A stretch of DNA of 64,000 bases from Notolepis coatsorum (Eukaryota > Chordata > Actinopteri > Aulopiformes > Paralepididae): the NCBI GenBank assembly GCA_963971535.1, contig CAXASK010000014.1:1533002-1597001 (forward strand). The letters are read 5' to 3'. Of this stretch, positions 44,694 to 56,702 are shown piece by piece. Both the position numbers and the translations under genes were made by a program. Every line of letters starts with the position of its first letter. Position 1 is the first letter of the stretch. Under the pieces are notes generated by a model, which worked only from the letters and a program-made list of their open reading frames with translations, was not told the origin of the DNA and did no database searches.

Positions 44694-45235
44694 TGTGACG
44701 AATTGGCCACGGTTCAAATACAAACAAATTCAAAAGGTCCACACAAGAGCAATATCAATCAATAAGAATATTTATTGAATTAAAGCAAGAATCCAGTTTG
44801 ATAAGCAAGAGAATGGTCAAAAACACAAAACAGGCCCTTGTACAGAAAAAGGATGGTTCAATACTCAGGGTAGTCGTCCGGTCCAGGGTCAGTACACAAG
44901 GGGGAATCTCAGCCAGTCCAGGGTCCAGTACACAAAGAACACCTATCTCGCTTTCTCCTCACCTCTCACTACCTCTCATCGTCACAACTCTGAATACTCA
45001 ATCTCTCTCCCTCTCAATAACACAACACCAACTCCTACTCCGCTCAACTCAACTCTCCTAGTGTATTTGTAGTGTGGGTGTCTGGGGTGTGTGCGTGTGA
45101 GATGTGTGTCAACTAATTATGCGCAGGTGTGTTCTATCAGTACTAATCAGCTACCTAATTTACTCTACTCCTTCCGTGACGGACATATCTCCCGTCCTTC
45201 ACATATCCAAAGGAGGGGGGAGGAGATATGTCACA
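44694..45235 (-). repeat. LTR-like element, second of an inverted pair
   Basis: Reverse complement of 44107-44660 with scattered differences; TGTGACGAATTGG to GATATGTCACA. GTAT occurs on both flanks (44690-44693, 45236-45239), a possible 4-bp duplication, but the flank is low-complexity. Confidence 0.7.
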
Positions 45236-45314
45236 GTATATATATATATATATACATATATATGTATACAGTATGTAGCCTATCATACGTATGGATGTAA
45301 TCTATGTTAAATTA

Positions 45315-45590
45315 AGTTAAATTGTACCTTTATTCAATTCGTCCTCTTTTTACCTTGGGTAAATTTGTCCTCTGCATTTGACCCATCCTAACTATTTAGG
45401 AGCAGTGGGCAGGCAGCCACACAGTGCGGCACCCGGGGACCAACTCCAGTTGTAATGCCAGTACCTTGCTCAAGGGCACCGGCAGGATATACCTGGTGTG
45501 GGAGGAAAACCAACGCAAACACAGGGTGAGACATCCACACAGTCAGGCCCCCTGCTGGGGTTTGAACCCAGGACCTCCTTGCCTACATCC
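45315..45590 (-). mobile_element. SINE-like element
   Basis: On the minus strand it begins GGAGGTCCTGGGTTCAAACC (B-box-like) and continues with the common fish body reading (reverse) GAGCAAGGTACTGGCATTAC. Decayed; class from memory. Confidence 0.6.
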
Positions 45591-45879
45591 TGTGTCTCCT
45601 GTCCTTCCAGAGAATCCTCTGGTTTGGTTACACATTTTAAATCCTATTGACTGTGAAAATATGTATACACATCTTCAATAAACTGAAAAGTTGAATGAAC
45701 CCTTTCCTAAAGGATTTTAGAAAATATTGCATCCTTTCTCTGGTCTTGGTAAACAATCCAGGCCTATGTTAAAATAACGTGTTATGTACGAATCAATGTG
45801 TTGTGCTATGTGTTGACTTGATTACGAGATGAATGAGAAATGAGAAACAAAAATAAAAATGCTAAGAAGTCTTTAATTG

Positions 45880-46145
45880 TCACACACACACAGGTTACCC
45901 ACAGGAACACACACATGCACTGAGTCGCCGATGAGTCGCCCCGGGGACCAATCCAAGTGCTCCTGTCCGTCTTCGTCAGGGACGTGACAGCGTCAGCGAT
46001 CTGTTCTGCATGTTTTTCCATTGGGTTTATCTTATCGGGAGGGGAAACCCTTGCGAGCACGGGGAGAACCCCACACAGAAAGGCCCGGGAGATACCCCAC
46101 CTGGCAACGCGGCAACCTGGTTCCCAACCTTCAAACCCAGGACCT
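45880..46145 (-). mobile_element. tRNA-derived SINE-like element, copy 2
   Basis: Matches 20990-21375 over CATGTTTTTCCATTGGGTTT, GGGGAAACCCTTGCGAGCAC and the ACCCAGGACCTTCT end. It lacks the final A-box part. Confidence 0.75.
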
Positions 46146-46178
46146 TCTACTTATTTACTATTATTTTATTAGTACTAA

Positions 46179-46310
46179 TTGTGTGTTCTTGGCTGTACTA
46201 ATCGGTCCGACCGGGAAAAGCATTTGGAGGATTTCAGATTGCCAAAAGCTATTACAAATCAGGGAGAAGAGTGCAAAATATTGTCTGAGGAAAGGAGGCG
46301 AACACCCCCT
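46179..46310 (+). pseudogene. THAP-type zinc-finger fragment
   Basis: Reads CVLGCTNRSDREKHLEDFRL then PKAITNQGEECKILSEERRR: the N-terminal half of a THAP-like C2CH finger as encoded by many fish repeat-family genes (CxxxxC, then a F-R-L/I-P motif, then LSExRRR). The C-terminal part (Trp, CxxH) is missing; from 46300 a CTCCT repeat takes over. Probably a stranded exon. Confidence 0.6.
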
Positions 46311-46493
46311 CTCCTCTCCTCTCCTCTCCCGTCTGAACGAACTACCAAAGTACCGATCAGCATTTCGATCCAAAAAATGTGGACTAGTAGACTATTAGAA
46401 AAAAAACAATTCAAATGTAAAGATCAGTTGATCTAGAAACGTTATTAAATCACCTGCCTTGGCTTTCGCTATACACATGTCATCGATGAGCTG

Positions 46494-46802
46494 TTACTGT
46501 GCCTCGCTCACCCATCCACACACCATCTGGTTGTAGGCATCCAACCCTTTGTAAGATGTAATGTCTTCATCCGTGTATGGGCTTGGTGAAAAAACGAGGT
46601 GGTTCACTGTGTCGGGATGGGCCATAGAAGGCCGAATTGTCGGGTCGTAGCTCCAAGATGAAGGAGCCAGCTCGCACGGATCTTCACCACCTATTACTCT
46701 GAGTTCATCATAATATCGCGCCCTTTCCTGCCGACTAAGTCCTTCTCTGTAGGTTCTAGCAGCTTCCACACACTTTCCTGAACTTTTATGTGGTTTCGAC
46801 AT
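46494..46802 (-). pseudogene. Exon-like fragment of a fish repeat-family protein
   Basis: An open frame of 102 codons: MSKPHKSSGKCVEAARTYRE, ARYYDELRVIGGEDPCEL, DTVNHLVFSPSPYTDEDITS, YKGLDAYNQMVCGWVSEAQ. The segment PSxxxPDxxNxLVFxPSPYT...YKxLxAYNQxVxGWV recurs, from memory, near the N-terminus of uncharacterised fish proteins, often with SWIM and YqaJ nuclease domains. No following exons were found. Its neighbour at 46179 is on the opposite strand. Confidence 0.5.
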
Positions 46803-46825
46803 CCCTAAAATCGACTTAAATCGAA

Positions 46826-47125
46826 CATGAATGAATGAATGAATGAATGAATGAATGAATGAATGAATTAATGAATGAATGAATGAATGAATGAATGAAT
46901 GAATTAATGAAAAGTTTATTTCTTGGACATGTTATTCTTCTTATTTCTTCAACCAACTCACAGTGTCTTGATCCGTCAGAACAAACAATCATAACAACAA
47001 AGAAAAAAAAACATTTAAAAAAAAAGAACAAAGAAAAAACAGGAATTATAAACAAAAGAGCAATGAGTTTGGTTGGCAGACATGTCCAAAAAAAAGGAGT
47101 AGAGGGAAGCTTAGCTTATTGATCC
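46826..47125 (-). mobile_element. (GAAT)n tract and LINE-like 3' end
   Basis: An ATGA/GAAT run (46826-46910) adjoins AAAAGTTTATTTCTTGGACA, which in reverse is a typical LINE terminus ending in a tetranucleotide tail. Confidence 0.6.
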
Positions 47126-48204
47126 CTACCCCCTTACATTTGTATTTGTTCTTCCATTAATATGACTAGAATTTACATAATTGAGTATATTGCAATATAG
47201 AATATTATTTTTACTTATATTAAAAGTTTACAATGAAAAACATGATTCACTTGACAGCGGTGAATATAGTACATCACTACATACACAATATAACATAATT
47301 TTGTTTATCCTCACTATACTCATTTCTGTATTTTTCGAATGTGTATTTTTTTTAACTGCTTTTTAAATTGTGCCACATGTTTACTCAGTTTGATGAAATC
47401 CATTCTGATGTTTAATAAAATCCCAGTATCTCCCCAATGGCTGCGCACCCGCCGGGTTACTGACCAAACCGCGACGTCGGTGCAAACACTCCGAGAGAGA
47501 CGTGTAGCCGGCTGGCTACTGACGCTAGAAGAACAGGCGCGGGTCGGAGAGCCTGCGGTTTCTGTCTCTAGCGTCCTCCTGCGGCGCTAGCTCACGCGCC
47601 GTGTGTTTACATAAGTGTGCAGACGCTGCACTTCCAAGAGTGAGTCAGAGAAGCCCAGGGACCCGAGAGGTGCACGTACTGTACGCTGCTCCAAGCAGAA
47701 CATTTACAAAAAAAAGGTACATTAATAAGTAAAGCCTGTGCATATTTTATGACGCACCCTCCACAGATAAGTGGAAATCGGACCATTTGGAGACTGGAGA
47801 GGAGAAAATGGTTGATGTACAGTATATATAACCGTGTAACCAGGGGGGGGGGGGGAAGCTACTTTGATTCTATATTGAACTTGGCTGCTGTAAGATGTAC
47901 GTTTAAGCATAATGTATGGAAAACGAATGTTGCTTGTTAACGCAGCATCCTGCATTTTCTTTTATATATACGCCTATAAATGGCCTCAGCGTCACTGGCA
48001 TATAATTACACCTCAATAAAGGTCTTTGGAGGCAATGATTCATGACGGGGGGACGGGGGGGGTAATAAAATAATCCTGCACCTTTACTGCCCTAATGCAA
48101 CACATCTCTGTGCCTCCAGATTCATGGAAAGACTCCAAGAATGATGAGAGAAGTTTAGAGAAAACGTTGTATGATGATGAGTCTAGTGTATTCGAAGCCA
48201 CAGG
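47126..48204. other. No gene recognised
   Basis: AT-rich sequence, then a GC-rich block (47420-47600), then unassigned sequence with a G-run at 47844-47856. No domain or splice-supported frame. Confidence 0.4.
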
Positions 48205-49165
48205 CGCCTAAGGAAGTTCAAAGTGAGTCAGAAGATCCTTCTACTCGTGCACAATAGAGAGCATCCTGACTGGTAACATCACCTCCTGGTTTGGGAATAG
48301 CACCGCACACGACCGCAGCAGACTGCAGAGAGTGGCCCGTTCAGCCAAACTTATTATATCCTTATATTACAGCATATATATATATATATCCATATTGGTC
48401 TGAATATACCTGCATATAACCCCCCTATATACTTACTTATACACCTGCATAATCCTTATAACCCTGTCAGTGGCTCAGGAGGTAGAGCAGTCGTCTGGTA
48501 ATCCGGAGGTTCCCGGTTCAATTCCTGCTCCTCCCGGGCAGCGTGTCGTGTCGAAGTGTCCTTGAGCAAGACACTTAACCCCTAATTGCTCCCGATGAGC
48601 AGGTTGGCACCTTGCATGGTTTCCTCCGCCGTCGGTGTGTGGATGGGTAAAATGTGAGGAACAAATTGTAAAGTGCTTTGGATAAAAGCTGCTATATAAA
48701 TGCACCATTTAGCTTAGCATGATGTAGTATGATAGCATGTACAAATGCTGTATATACCATATATATATTATATATATATATTTATTCTCACCACATATCT
48801 ATCCACACCTGTCTGTAATTACCTGCACATAGTCCTTTTACATATCTGTAGATACTATCTATATCTGTACATATCCTACTCTTACTAGTTACACTGCTGG
48901 CCAGTATGACTTACTACCATAGTGTCTTTATACCTGTATCACTGTACATATTAATACTACAATTCTGTACATACATCTGATTAGCACTACACTCAGTAGT
49001 ACTAATTTGTATATTTTATACCCAGTTTAATCACCTGTGCATTGTATATTGCTGTTGCACTTCACTGCTACATTTGCACTCTGGTTGGATGCCAAACGTC
49101 TTTTCGTTGTACTGTACTTGTCCTGTATAATGACAATACGTTTGAATCAAATCTAATCTAACGTA
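48205..49165 (+). mobile_element. LINE 3' region (same family as 10-1362), interrupted by SINE
   Basis: GGCGCCTAAGGAAGTTCAAA reads RRLRKFKVSQKIL, then after a frameshift [20 protein letters not shown], matching the RT at 10-1362. The 3'UTR ends TGTCCTGTATAATGACAATA near 49119-49140. The SINE at 48471-48712 is inside. Confidence 0.8.
48471..48712 (+). mobile_element. tRNA-derived SINE
   Basis: Head GTGGCTCAGGAGGTAGAGCA (A box), CCGGAGGTTCCCGGTTCAAT then TCC (B box), body TTGAGCAAGACACTTAACCC, tail TTTGGATAAAAGCTGCTATA TAAATGC. Not a functional tRNA: the head is SINE-like and continues without a 3' end. Confidence 0.9.
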
Positions 49166-49929
49166 GTCCTTCTAAATAGTTAACAAACGCTAATTGTCCT
49201 GTATAACGATAATACCTTTGAATCAAATCTAATCTAATGTAGTCCTTCTAAATAGTTAACAAACGCTAATTGTCCTGTATAACGACAATACCTTTTAATC
49301 AAATCTAATCTAACGTAGTCCTTCTAAATAGTTAACACACGCTAATTGTCCTGTATAACGACAATACCTTTTAATCAAATCTAATCTAACGTAGTCCTTC
49401 TAAATAGTTAACACACGCTAATTGTCCTGTATAACGACAATACCTTTGAATCAAATCTAATCTAACGTAGTCCTTCTAAATAGTTAACAAACGCTAACAA
49501 TCTCTACCTCCCAATAACTCAAAAACCAAAAACAGTGCTTTTCAAACCAGATTGAATTGACTTCCAGTTTGTGACAAATAAGATAGGCGTTTAAGTGAAA
49601 CAGTCCCATTAGAAAAACAGCCATCTTGTCCACCACAGGACGTGTGTACGAGCTTGATTAAAAAGGCATCTTAGGTAATTAAAGGAAGCTGTAGGAAATA
49701 ATGCCAGGAGGACCAACACTAGACAGGTGGAGGTTAATTAAGACTCCTGGCTGTTTGGCCCCCCGGAGCCACAGGGGACCTGAGCTGGAGCACAGTGTCT
49801 ACCAGAGGACACACAGGAGACCTGGACACTCAGGACACACAGGACCCGCATAGCTGTCAACACTCCCGTTTTTCCCGGGATTGTACTGTATTTCAACCTT
49901 CTTCACGCCCTGTTCACGGTTCACGGAAT
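48758..49929. repeat. 1,172-bp direct tandem duplication, unit 1
   Basis: Every landmark recurs 1,172 bp later (CTCACCACATATCTATCC at 48787 and 49959; ATGTCTACCAGAG region at 49795 and 50967). It contains the LINE 3' end, 75-76-bp tandem units and the start of the TIR element. No difference from unit 2 was noticed. Confidence 0.93.
49119..49500. repeat. 75-76-bp tandem repeat of a LINE terminus
   Basis: TTGTCCTGTATAACGACAAT, AAATCTAATCTAACGTAGTC and TAAATAGTTAACAAACGC repeat about five times; repeated again at 50291-50672 by the larger duplication. Confidence 0.93.
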
Positions 49930-51101
49930 TATATATATATTATATATATATATTTATTCTCACCACATATCTATCCACACCTGTCTGTAATTACCTGCAC
50001 ATAGTCCTTTTACATATCTGTAGATACTATCTATATCTGTACATATCCTACTCTTACTAGTTACACTGCTGGCCAGTATGACTTACTACCATAGTGTCTT
50101 TATACCTGTATCACTGTACATATTAATACTACAATTCTGTACATACATCTGATTAGCACTACACTCAGTAGTACTAATTTGTATATTTTATACCCAGTTT
50201 AATCACCTGTGCATTGTATATTGCTGTTGCACTTCACTGCTACATTTGCACTCTGGTTGGATGCCAAACGTCTTTTCGTTGTACTGTACTTGTCCTGTAT
50301 AATGACAATACGTTTGAATCAAATCTAATCTAACGTAGTCCTTCTAAATAGTTAACAAACGCTAATTGTCCTGTATAACGATAATACCTTTGAATCAAAT
50401 CTAATCTAATGTAGTCCTTCTAAATAGTTAACAAACGCTAATTGTCCTGTATAACGACAATACCTTTTAATCAAATCTAATCTAACGTAGTCCTTCTAAA
50501 TAGTTAACACACGCTAATTGTCCTGTATAACGACAATACCTTTTAATCAAATCTAATCTAACGTAGTCCTTCTAAATAGTTAACACACGCTAATTGTCCT
50601 GTATAACGACAATACCTTTGAATCAAATCTAATCTAACGTAGTCCTTCTAAATAGTTAACAAACGCTAACAATCTCTACCTCCCAATAACTCAAAAACCA
50701 AAAACAGTGCTTTTCAAACCAGATTGAATTGACTTCCAGTTTGTGACAAATAAGATAGGCGTTTAAGTGAAACAGTCCCATTAGAAAAACAGCCATCTTG
50801 TCCACCACAGGACGTGTGTACGAGCTTGATTAAAAAGGCATCTTAGGTAATTAAAGGAAGCTGTAGGAAATAATGCCAGGAGGACCAACACTAGACAGGT
50901 GGAGGTTAATTAAGACTCCTGGCTGTTTGGCCCCCCGGAGCCACAGGGGACCTGAGCTGGAGCACAGTGTCTACCAGAGGACACACAGGAGACCTGGACA
51001 CTCAGGACACACAGGACCCGCATAGCTGTCAACACTCCCGTTTTTCCCGGGATTGTACTGTATTTCAACCTTCTTCACGCCCTGTTCACGGTTCACGGAA
51101 T
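49930..51101. repeat. 1,172-bp direct tandem duplication, unit 2
   Basis: Copy of 48758-49929. Junctions lie in (TA)n: unit 1 ends GGTTCACGGAATT before ATATATATAT, unit 2 ends GGTTCACGGAATT before GGCAAGTTT, the original continuation. Confidence 0.93.
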
Positions 51102-51625
51102 TGGCAAGTTTTTTCCAAAATTGATATATATATATATATTTTTTTTTTAATATAATTTTTTTTTTAAACTCATAAAATATATTGGGTCGCACCTAAATTG
51201 GCAGGGTCGGTCGGCAACTGGAAACAAACCATTATTTTTTTTAGGCCTAAGTGGTTGCCTAGTGGAGATTTAGGATTCACTGACTGTACACTGTAAGAAA
51301 AAAAGCTGCAAGAAAACTAAATGTCTGGCATCAATGGTTTCCAAATACTGTCAAATTACAGTAAAATCAAATACATTTACAGATTACAACCTTTATTTAA
51401 TGGTTAATATTTTGATAAAAGGTAATTTACTGTATTTTTATAGCATTTACACTTAAAGTAGGAAAACAAAAGTAATCTGTAAAATAATAGTGAATTTCCT
51501 TAACACAGGTTTTGAGCAGCAGATGGCAGCGACGAGGCAGCTCCATTGGGAGGGGGCGGCGCCGGGTGGGAGGGGGCGGGGCAAAAATGTGCAAGTTTTT
51601 TCTCCTGCCAATGTTGACAGCTATG
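51021..51625. mobile_element. Non-autonomous TIR element
   Basis: CATAGCTGTCAACACTCCCG on the left and CAATGTTGACAGCTATG on the right are inverted. Unit 1 of the duplication (49849-49929) holds only its left 81 bp. The duplication flank is not clear, so the superfamily is undecided. Confidence 0.7.
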
Positions 51626-51677
51626 ACAGGAGACCTGGACACTCAGGACACACACGGGAGACCTGGACGCGTCTATT

Positions 51678-52120
51678 CTTTTACCAACGGATTTCCAGTT
51701 CCGCGTTCGCGTTCCGTGATCTGATTGGCCACTGACGTTTCTGGTGCGATCTGATTGGCCCTCTGACGTTTCTGGTCATGTGACATCATGTGCGCCCAAT
51801 CGCGTGACATGTGCGCCCATTTCCGCCTCGAACGGCCTGCAAACTATACCTAGCGCCTAGTTTATCACCGGTTAAGCTTAGGAGGCGACTCTTTCGAAGT
51901 TGGTTGAGGTTATAGAGTTTGGAATCAGGGCTGGCGTTCTATCGCCCGCTGCTCTAAAGACAAACTCTAACCTTAACCAACTTCTAAAGAGTCGCCGGCT
52001 AAACTTAACCGGTGGCAGAACTTGCCGACGTCACACGATTGGCCGCGCGACCAGAAACGTCAGTGGGCCAATCAGAGCAGCAGAACGCGAACGCGGGAAC
52101 TGGAAATCCGTTGGTAAAAG
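51678..52120. mobile_element. Fold-back MITE, 443 bp
   Basis: CTTTTACCAACGGATTTCCA and GTTCCGCGTTCGCGTT return as AACGCGAACGCGGGAACTGG then AAATCCGTTGGTAAAAG. Further pairs (TTGGCC, ACGTTTCTGG; TTAAGC, GAGTCGCC) extend inward, so most of the element can pair. TATT lies on both flanks (51674-51677, 52121-52124). Confidence 0.85.
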
Positions 52121-52849
52121 TATTCAGGCGACCTGGACAGACACACAGGACACACACAGACACCGACTGCGGCACATCGTTCTGGAGAGCCTTCCCCCCC
52201 CCCGTCTTTGAGATGCAAAGAAAACAACCACCAGCCGAAAGACTTGTTCTAATCTTTATATACATGATAATAGTCACAGGTTAAGATACACATAGTATGT
52301 ATTATACTACAAGAACACACACAATACAAGTACTCAAAAGTTAATTTTTTTCTTTTTTTTACTGGTTTTTACCTAAACTGCACATTAGGAAGAGCCGGTC
52401 AAGGGTTTGTCTTCAGTTAAGTCTGGTGTGTGTGCGCGTGCGTGCGTGTGCGTGCGTGCGTGCGTGTGCGTGCGTGTGTGTGTGTGAAAGGACAGAACTC
52501 TGTCTGTGATGTCAGAGACTGCGATGGCTTTGTCCTGTGGCTTTGGCCCACGATGAAGAACCTCCCACGCCGGCGCCTTGGGCCCTGGCCGGCGTACGTC
52601 TGGACGGGTCGCTCGAGTGGCTAACGGCGTCCTATAGGAGCGACCGCGGCCGACTCCTGGTCAGCTGGTCACTACTGGCCTACAGCACAGGAAGAGGTCT
52701 GACCACTCTTACTGGAAGAAGAGGACGCTGAGCCCATATTAGGGCAGGACTGTGACGATATCCTTGTTTTGATATTAGCCAACACACAGCGGCAAACCCC
52801 CGGAAACCAGACAGGAAGTGAAGCGTCGCCACGGCTGTTGCCTAGCAAC
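52121..52849. other. No gene recognised; (GTGC)n tract
   Basis: GACCTGGACA-type repeats continue from upstream; GTGCGTGCGTGTGC-type tract at about 52425-52487. No supported gene. Confidence 0.5.
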
Positions 52850-53195
52850 TAGGGGTGTAAGGGTACACAAAAACCACGGTACGGTACGTACCTCGGTTTT
52901 TGTAGTCAAAGTTCGGTACGGGTTTTCGGTACAGTGGGGGGGAAAGTTTGGCTTTCCATGTTCCACTCAGCGGTGATGTAGTGTGCAGTAACTAATTGTA
53001 CGTGTAGGGGCTGTCGACGAATATTCTATATTGAAATTAATAATCGACTTTTTAAAATAATAATAATTATATTAGATTGTGAAAAAAATACCGTTGTATT
53101 CGTTCGGTACACTACACAGCGTTCGGTACGGTACGGTACGGTACACCCTGAGACTTGTTCGGTTCGGTACGGATACGTGCACCTTTACACCCCTA
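52850..53195. mobile_element. hAT MITE (CGGTACGG-rich) with perfect 8-bp TSD
   Basis: TAGGGGTGTAAGGGTAC and its inverse GTGCACCTTTACACCCCTA. The exact duplication CTAGCAAC flanks it at 52842-52849 and 53196-53203. Subterminal CGGTACGGTACGG motifs. No transposase. Confidence 0.95.
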
Positions 53196-54539
53196 CTAGC
53201 AACGCATCAAACATCCCACCGAAGCCCGAGGCCAACTAGTGTGTGAAACTCGAGACGATTCCTGTTCAGATGTACGTAACGCAGGCATCAAGATGGAGAC
53301 CGTTAGTGAATATCAGGAAGTGGACCAGAAGAAGCAGACTCGGTTGAATGAGAAACATATTTGAATTCTTCTTCTTCTTCTTCTTCTTCTTTTTATTTTT
53401 TTTTATGTTACCATGAAATACAAACCATTTGAATCCAAAAGGTTGGCTGTACTCATCTAGCAGGCGGTCAGTTAAGACAACGAGGGTTGTACAGTGTTTT
53501 TTGCGCCTTGATTGTGAATGTTAAAAAAAACACACATTCAAATGAACTATAAGTGAACAAGAGCAGAATGGGTCAGTGTCGTCATGGCAACGAATGGTCG
53601 CCCTCGTTACCACGGGCAGAGCCAGTGTCCAACAAGGAAGCTATAAAGGGAAGGAAAGCCAGCGTTCTAGGCTCTGCTCGGTGCCAACAAATAAATATAC
53701 CAGCTATCTGGGGAAATGTACATCAACCAATTATATCAAACGTTAGCTAGTTAACAATGCAACACATTATTGCCGACATCCAATAAATGACTCTGACATC
53801 CGAGGTCCTGTTTAAACCACGGTCACGAACAGGGAGACGACGAGCCCATGATTCAACTCATTGTCGGCCGAACTCAAAGTTGCCACACTTGGCGCCCATG
53901 TGCGTCCCCTCGCTACACAGTGACGTGATGATGATGATGATGATGACTTCCTTCTTTTTATGGTTCCTTGGTGTCGAAGAACCCGTGAGAGAACATCGGG
54001 GCTCGTCGTGACACCCAGATTCTAGATATTCACCAACGGTCTCCATCGTGGAGTCAGGAGGCTGCTGCTTCCCAGCGAACCTTCGACGACCTTTGAGATA
54101 TGGCTGCCGCCAGAGAACTGTGCCGGAGCGGTCCGGTCGCCGTCGTCGTGTCCCTCAGTGCAAATAAGCCGGTCACTGCTATAGTTATTGATCTGAACCG
54201 TGTGTAATAACGGAGCTGGAGGAGTCTGTTTAAAAATACACTCGCTCCTCAGAAATACTGCTGCCGCTATCGACCGGTTAAAAAAAAAGTCCGCTTTTGA
54301 TCATTGTTGCCGTTCACGCCGGCGGTGAGCGCGGGAATCGCGGGTTTTCGAGAGTTTTTCCCACCGAGGAGGGGTCAGCGAACGCCCCCCCCCCCCCCCC
54401 TGACGCTCTCCTCGGCCTCGTTCAGGTGAAGACAAACCCTCCGAGACGGCATCTCCGTGCACACTTTCATAAAGTTCATTATTGCTTACAGAGGGGAGAA
54501 GAAAAAAGCATGTTGTGTACATTAGACACAGTGCAGAGT
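53196..54539. other. No gene recognised; short microsatellites
   Basis: (CTT)n at 53369-53392, (GAT)n near 53927-53946, a C-run at 54386-54400. The repeats have no gene context. Confidence 0.5.
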
Positions 54540-56625
54540 CATGGAGGGAGGGGGGGGGAGGGAGGGGGAGGGGTAGACAAAGAGAGGAGGGGGAGGGAGG
54601 GAGGGAGGGAGGGGGAGGGGTAGACAAAGAGAGGGAGGGGGAGGGAGGGAGGGAGGGGAGGGTAGACAAAGAGAGGGAGGGGGAGGGGTAGACAAAGAGA
54701 GGGAGGGAGGGGAGGGGGAGGGGTAGACAAAGAGAGGGAGGGAGGGAGGGAGGGGGAGGGGTAGACAAAGAGAGGGAGGGGAGGGAGGGGAGGGAGGGAG
54801 GGGGAGGGGTAGACAAAGAGAGGGAGGGGAGGGAGGGGAGGGAGGGAGGGGGAAGGGTAGACAAAGAGAGGGAGGGGAGGGAGGGGAGGGAGGGAGGGGG
54901 AGGGGTAGACAAAGAGAGGGAGGGGGAGGGAGGGAGGGGGAGGGGTAGACAAAGAGAGGGAGGGGGAGGGAGGGGAGGGGTAGACAAAGAGAGGGAGGGG
55001 GAGGGAGGGAGGGGGAGGGAGGGGGAGGGGTAGACAAAGAGAGGGAGGGGGAGGGGGAGGGAGGGGTAGACAAGAGAGGGAGGGGGGAGGGAGGGGGAGG
55101 GAGGGGGAGGGGTAGACAAGAGAGGGAGGGGGAGGGGAGGGAGGGGTAGACAAAGAGAGGGAGGGGGAGGGAGGGAGGGGGAGGGAGGGGGAGGGGTAGA
55201 CAAAGAGAGGGAGGGGGAGGGGGAGGGAGGGGTAGACAAAGAGAGGGAGGGGGAGGGAGGGGGGAGGGAGGGGGAGGGGTAGACAAAGAGAGGGAGGGGG
55301 AGGGGGGAGGGAGGGGTAGACAAAGAGAGGGAGGGGGAGGGAGGGAGGGGGAGGGAGGGGGAGGGGTAGACAAAGAGAGGGAGGGGGAGGAGGGAGGGGG
55401 AGGGAGGGGGAGGGGTAGACAAAGAGAGGGAGGGGGAGGGAGGGAGGGGGAGGGAGGGGGAGGGGTAGACAAAGAGAGGGAGGGGGAGGGGGGAGGGAGG
55501 GGTAGACAAAGAGAGGGAGGGGGAGGGAGGGGGAGGGGTAGACAAAGAGAGGGAGGGGGAGGGAGGGAGGGGGAGGGAGGGGGAGGGGTAGACAAAGAGA
55601 GGGAGGGGGAGGGAGGGAGGGAGGGAGGGGGAGGGAGGGGAGGGGTAGACAAAGAGAGGGAGGGGGAGGGGGGAGGGAGGGGTAGACAAGAGAGGGAGGG
55701 GAGGGAGGGAGGGGGAGGGTAGACAAAGGAAGGGAGGGGGAGGGAGGGAGGGGGAGGGGTAGACAAAGAGAGGGAGGGGGAGGGAGGGAGGGGGAGGGGT
55801 AGACAAAGAGAGGGAGGGGGAGGGGGAGGGGGAGGGGTAGACAAAGAGAGGGAGGGGGAGGGAGGGGGGGGTAGACAAAGAGAGGGAGGGAGGGAGGGAG
55901 GGAGGGAGGGGGAGGGGTAGACAAAGAGAGGGAGGGGGAGGGAGGGAGGGAGGGAGGGGGAGGGGTAGACAAGAGAGGGAGGGAGGGAGGGAGGGGGAGG
56001 GGTAGACAAAGAGAGGGAGGGAGGGGGAGGGGTAGACAAAGAGAGGGAGGGGGAGGGAGGGAGGGAGGGAGGGGGAGGGGGAGGGGGAGGGGTAGACAAA
56101 GAGAGGGAGGGAGGGAGGGAGGGAGGGAGGGGGAGGGGTAGACAAAGAGAGGGAGGAGGAGGGAGGGAGGGAGGGGGAGGGGTAGACAAAGAGAGGGAGG
56201 GGGAGGGAGAGGGAGGGAGGGGGAGGGGGAGGGGGAGGGGTAGACAAAGAGAGGGAGGGGGAGGGAGGGAGGGAGGGAGGGGGAGGGGGGAGGGGGAGGG
56301 GTAGACAAAGAGAGGGAGGGAGGGGGAGGGGGAGGGGTAGACAAAGAGAGGGAGGGGGAGGGAGGGGAGGGGTAGACAAAGAGAGGGAGGGAGGGAGGGA
56401 GGGAGGCTGGGGGAGGGGTAGACAAAGAGAGGGAGGAGGGGGAGGGGGAGGGGTAGACAAAGAGAGGGAGGGAGGGGAGGGTAGACAAGAGAGGGAGGGA
56501 GGGAGGGAGGGGAGGGGTAGACAAAGAGAGGAGGGAGGGAGGGAGGGGGGAGGGTAGACAAGAGAGGGAGGGAGGGAGGGAGGGAGGGAGGGAGGGGGAG
56601 GGGTAGACAAAGAGAGGGAGGGAGC
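54540..56625. repeat. 2.1-kb G-rich minisatellite (GGGAGGGGTAGACAAAGAGA)
   Basis: Units of variable length (about 35-75 bp) each hold GGGGTAGACAAAGAGAGGGA plus a variable number of GGGA or GGGGA blocks. The plus strand is almost purely A and G apart from one TAGAC per unit. Three overlapping minus-strand frames of up to 769 codons (Pro/Ser/Leu-rich) follow only from composition. Confidence 0.97.
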
Positions 56626-56702
56626 AGGTCTGAATGTTCCCCGGGAGCTCCTCCCTCAAGCGGTGCGTCACGGAGAGAAGAGTGACGGCTGTTTCAGGCT
56701 GC

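Noticed and set aside
48471-48560. Possible tRNA gene
   Set aside because: A and B boxes are present, but the sequence continues into a SINE body and tail without a proper acceptor 3' end.
54301-56671. Minus-strand frames of 679-769 codons, Pro/Ser/Leu-rich
   Set aside because: They are translations of a GGGA minisatellite, open in all three frames; no start context, introns or domain.
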